64,000 nt of DNA, from the NCBI GenBank assembly GCA_949287985.1, contig CASEIN010000045.1, forward strand, positions 1 through 64,000, written 5' to 3'. The position numbers and the translations under genes are program-made. The notes under the pieces were generated by a model, which saw nothing but the letters and a program-made list of their open reading frames with translations, ran no database searches and was not told the origin of the DNA. Origin of the DNA: Mucispirillum schaedleri (lineage in GTDB: Bacteria; Chrysiogenota; Deferribacteres; Deferribacterales; Mucispirillaceae). Shown here one piece after another: positions 63,643 to 64,000 of the stretch (position 1 is the first letter of the stretch; each line of letters opens with the position of its first letter).

Positions 63643-63945
63643 CTATGCCTGAATATCTATTTTATGACTATTGTCTTTATGATTTTTTAACATTTCTTTA
63701 GCTTTATGCTTTCTTTTTTCTCTTTTTTTACGCTCTTCTTCCATTTTAACAGCTCTATCAGCAACACCAGCACTTTCAGTTTTTACAGTTTTACCAATTT
63801 CCTGATGTTTTTTTTCATATTCCTTCTGAAATTCTGCTAAAAACATTGCATTTTTTTGTTCCTGACCTTTCTGCATACTTTCCTGCATTTGCTCAGGAAT
63901 ATAACTTCTAGATACTACAGTCGATACATCATAAGGAGTAGCCAT
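63643..63945 (-). CDS. Small charged coiled-coil protein, flagellar-type cluster
   Basis: 100 residues. It has no signal or membrane span, and a strongly charged helix from about residue 40 to 90 (KEYEKKHQEIGKTV, EEERKKREKRKHKAKEM). AGGAGG five bases before the ATG supports translation. Not recognised by family; it is 2 bases upstream of the PilZ-like gene. Confidence 0.6.
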   Translation of the reverse strand: MATPYDVSTVVSRSYIPEQMQESMQKGQEQKNAMFLAEFQKEYEKKHQEIGKTVKTESAGVADRAVKMEEERKKREKRKHKAKEMLKNHKDNSHKIDIQA

Positions 63946-64000
63946 AAAACACCTCCTGTTTTTTATATATTGTTTAACTGCTTATAACAAAAGTTATATA

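Overview
The window is AT-rich and densely packed with genes of a Gram-negative, motile, probably anaerobic or microaerophilic bacterium. LPS and outer-membrane genes (waaA, a lipid A acyltransferase-like gene, gmhB, bamD, lolA), a Na+-pumping decarboxylase, futalosine/menaquinone-type genes (a UbiD-family decarboxylase, ubiE/menG), an SfrAB-like NADPH dehydrogenase, chemoreceptors fused to hemerythrin and a flagellar-type tail all fit the Deferribacterota. A Mucispirillum-like host is my best guess; this is inference from gene content and base composition, not a database match.

Layout. 1-133 is the 3' tail of an IS30-like transposase, followed by tRNA-Asn. 363-7411 (minus) holds a KAS III enzyme, an RsmI-like methylase, serS, bamD, rimO, ribF and a membrane protein. 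7538-11189 (minus) is a hisB-hisH-hisA-pgpA-cinA operon. 11353-12451 holds small proteins, a lone receiver and a periplasmic rhodanese. 12517-16557 (minus) is an LPS operon. 16718-18614 (plus) is hslVU. 18809-20052 (minus) is an unfamiliar trio: two related secreted proteins around an odd ferredoxin with a TEP repeat tail. 20625-24254 (minus) has two chemoreceptor-hemerythrin fusions with nikR between them. 24482-29345 (plus) is secA, lolA and a phosphoethanolamine transferase-like enzyme. 29365-32600 (minus) is larC, nth and a ubiD-family gene. 32744-34882 is a complete C-R-M restriction island of HinfI/CcrM type. 35017-38647 (minus) is a biotin-dependent Na+ pump. 38732-44039 (minus) has a DEAD-box helicase, a five-BIG2 lipoprotein and a HIT protein.

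44257-48543 (plus) is a signalling operon: a histidine-kinase-like protein that has lost its ATP site, a CheY-like receiver, an HDOD protein and a PP2C/SpoIIE phosphatase, ending in ubiE. 48548-50951 (minus) is a second restriction-type locus in which the gene after the methyltransferase is split by a one-base slip in an A7 tract. 50981-55065 (minus) encodes SfrAB-like subunits. 55187-59178 has a Sel1 protein, an acetyltransferase, a sugar phosphomutase and a methyltransferase. 59429-61017 (minus) is a DUF134-Mrp/ApbC-NifX metal-cluster module behind a 34-base palindrome. 61234-63945 (minus) looks flagellar (FliK-like, DUF2802-like, PilZ-like, small coiled-coil).

Best candidates for something new are the degenerate-kinase signalling operon, the ferredoxin trio, the slipped restriction gene, and the non-coding structures at 43139-43291, 59202-59373 and 61073-61106. 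Nickel (NikR, LarC) and iron-sulfur metabolism recur through the window.
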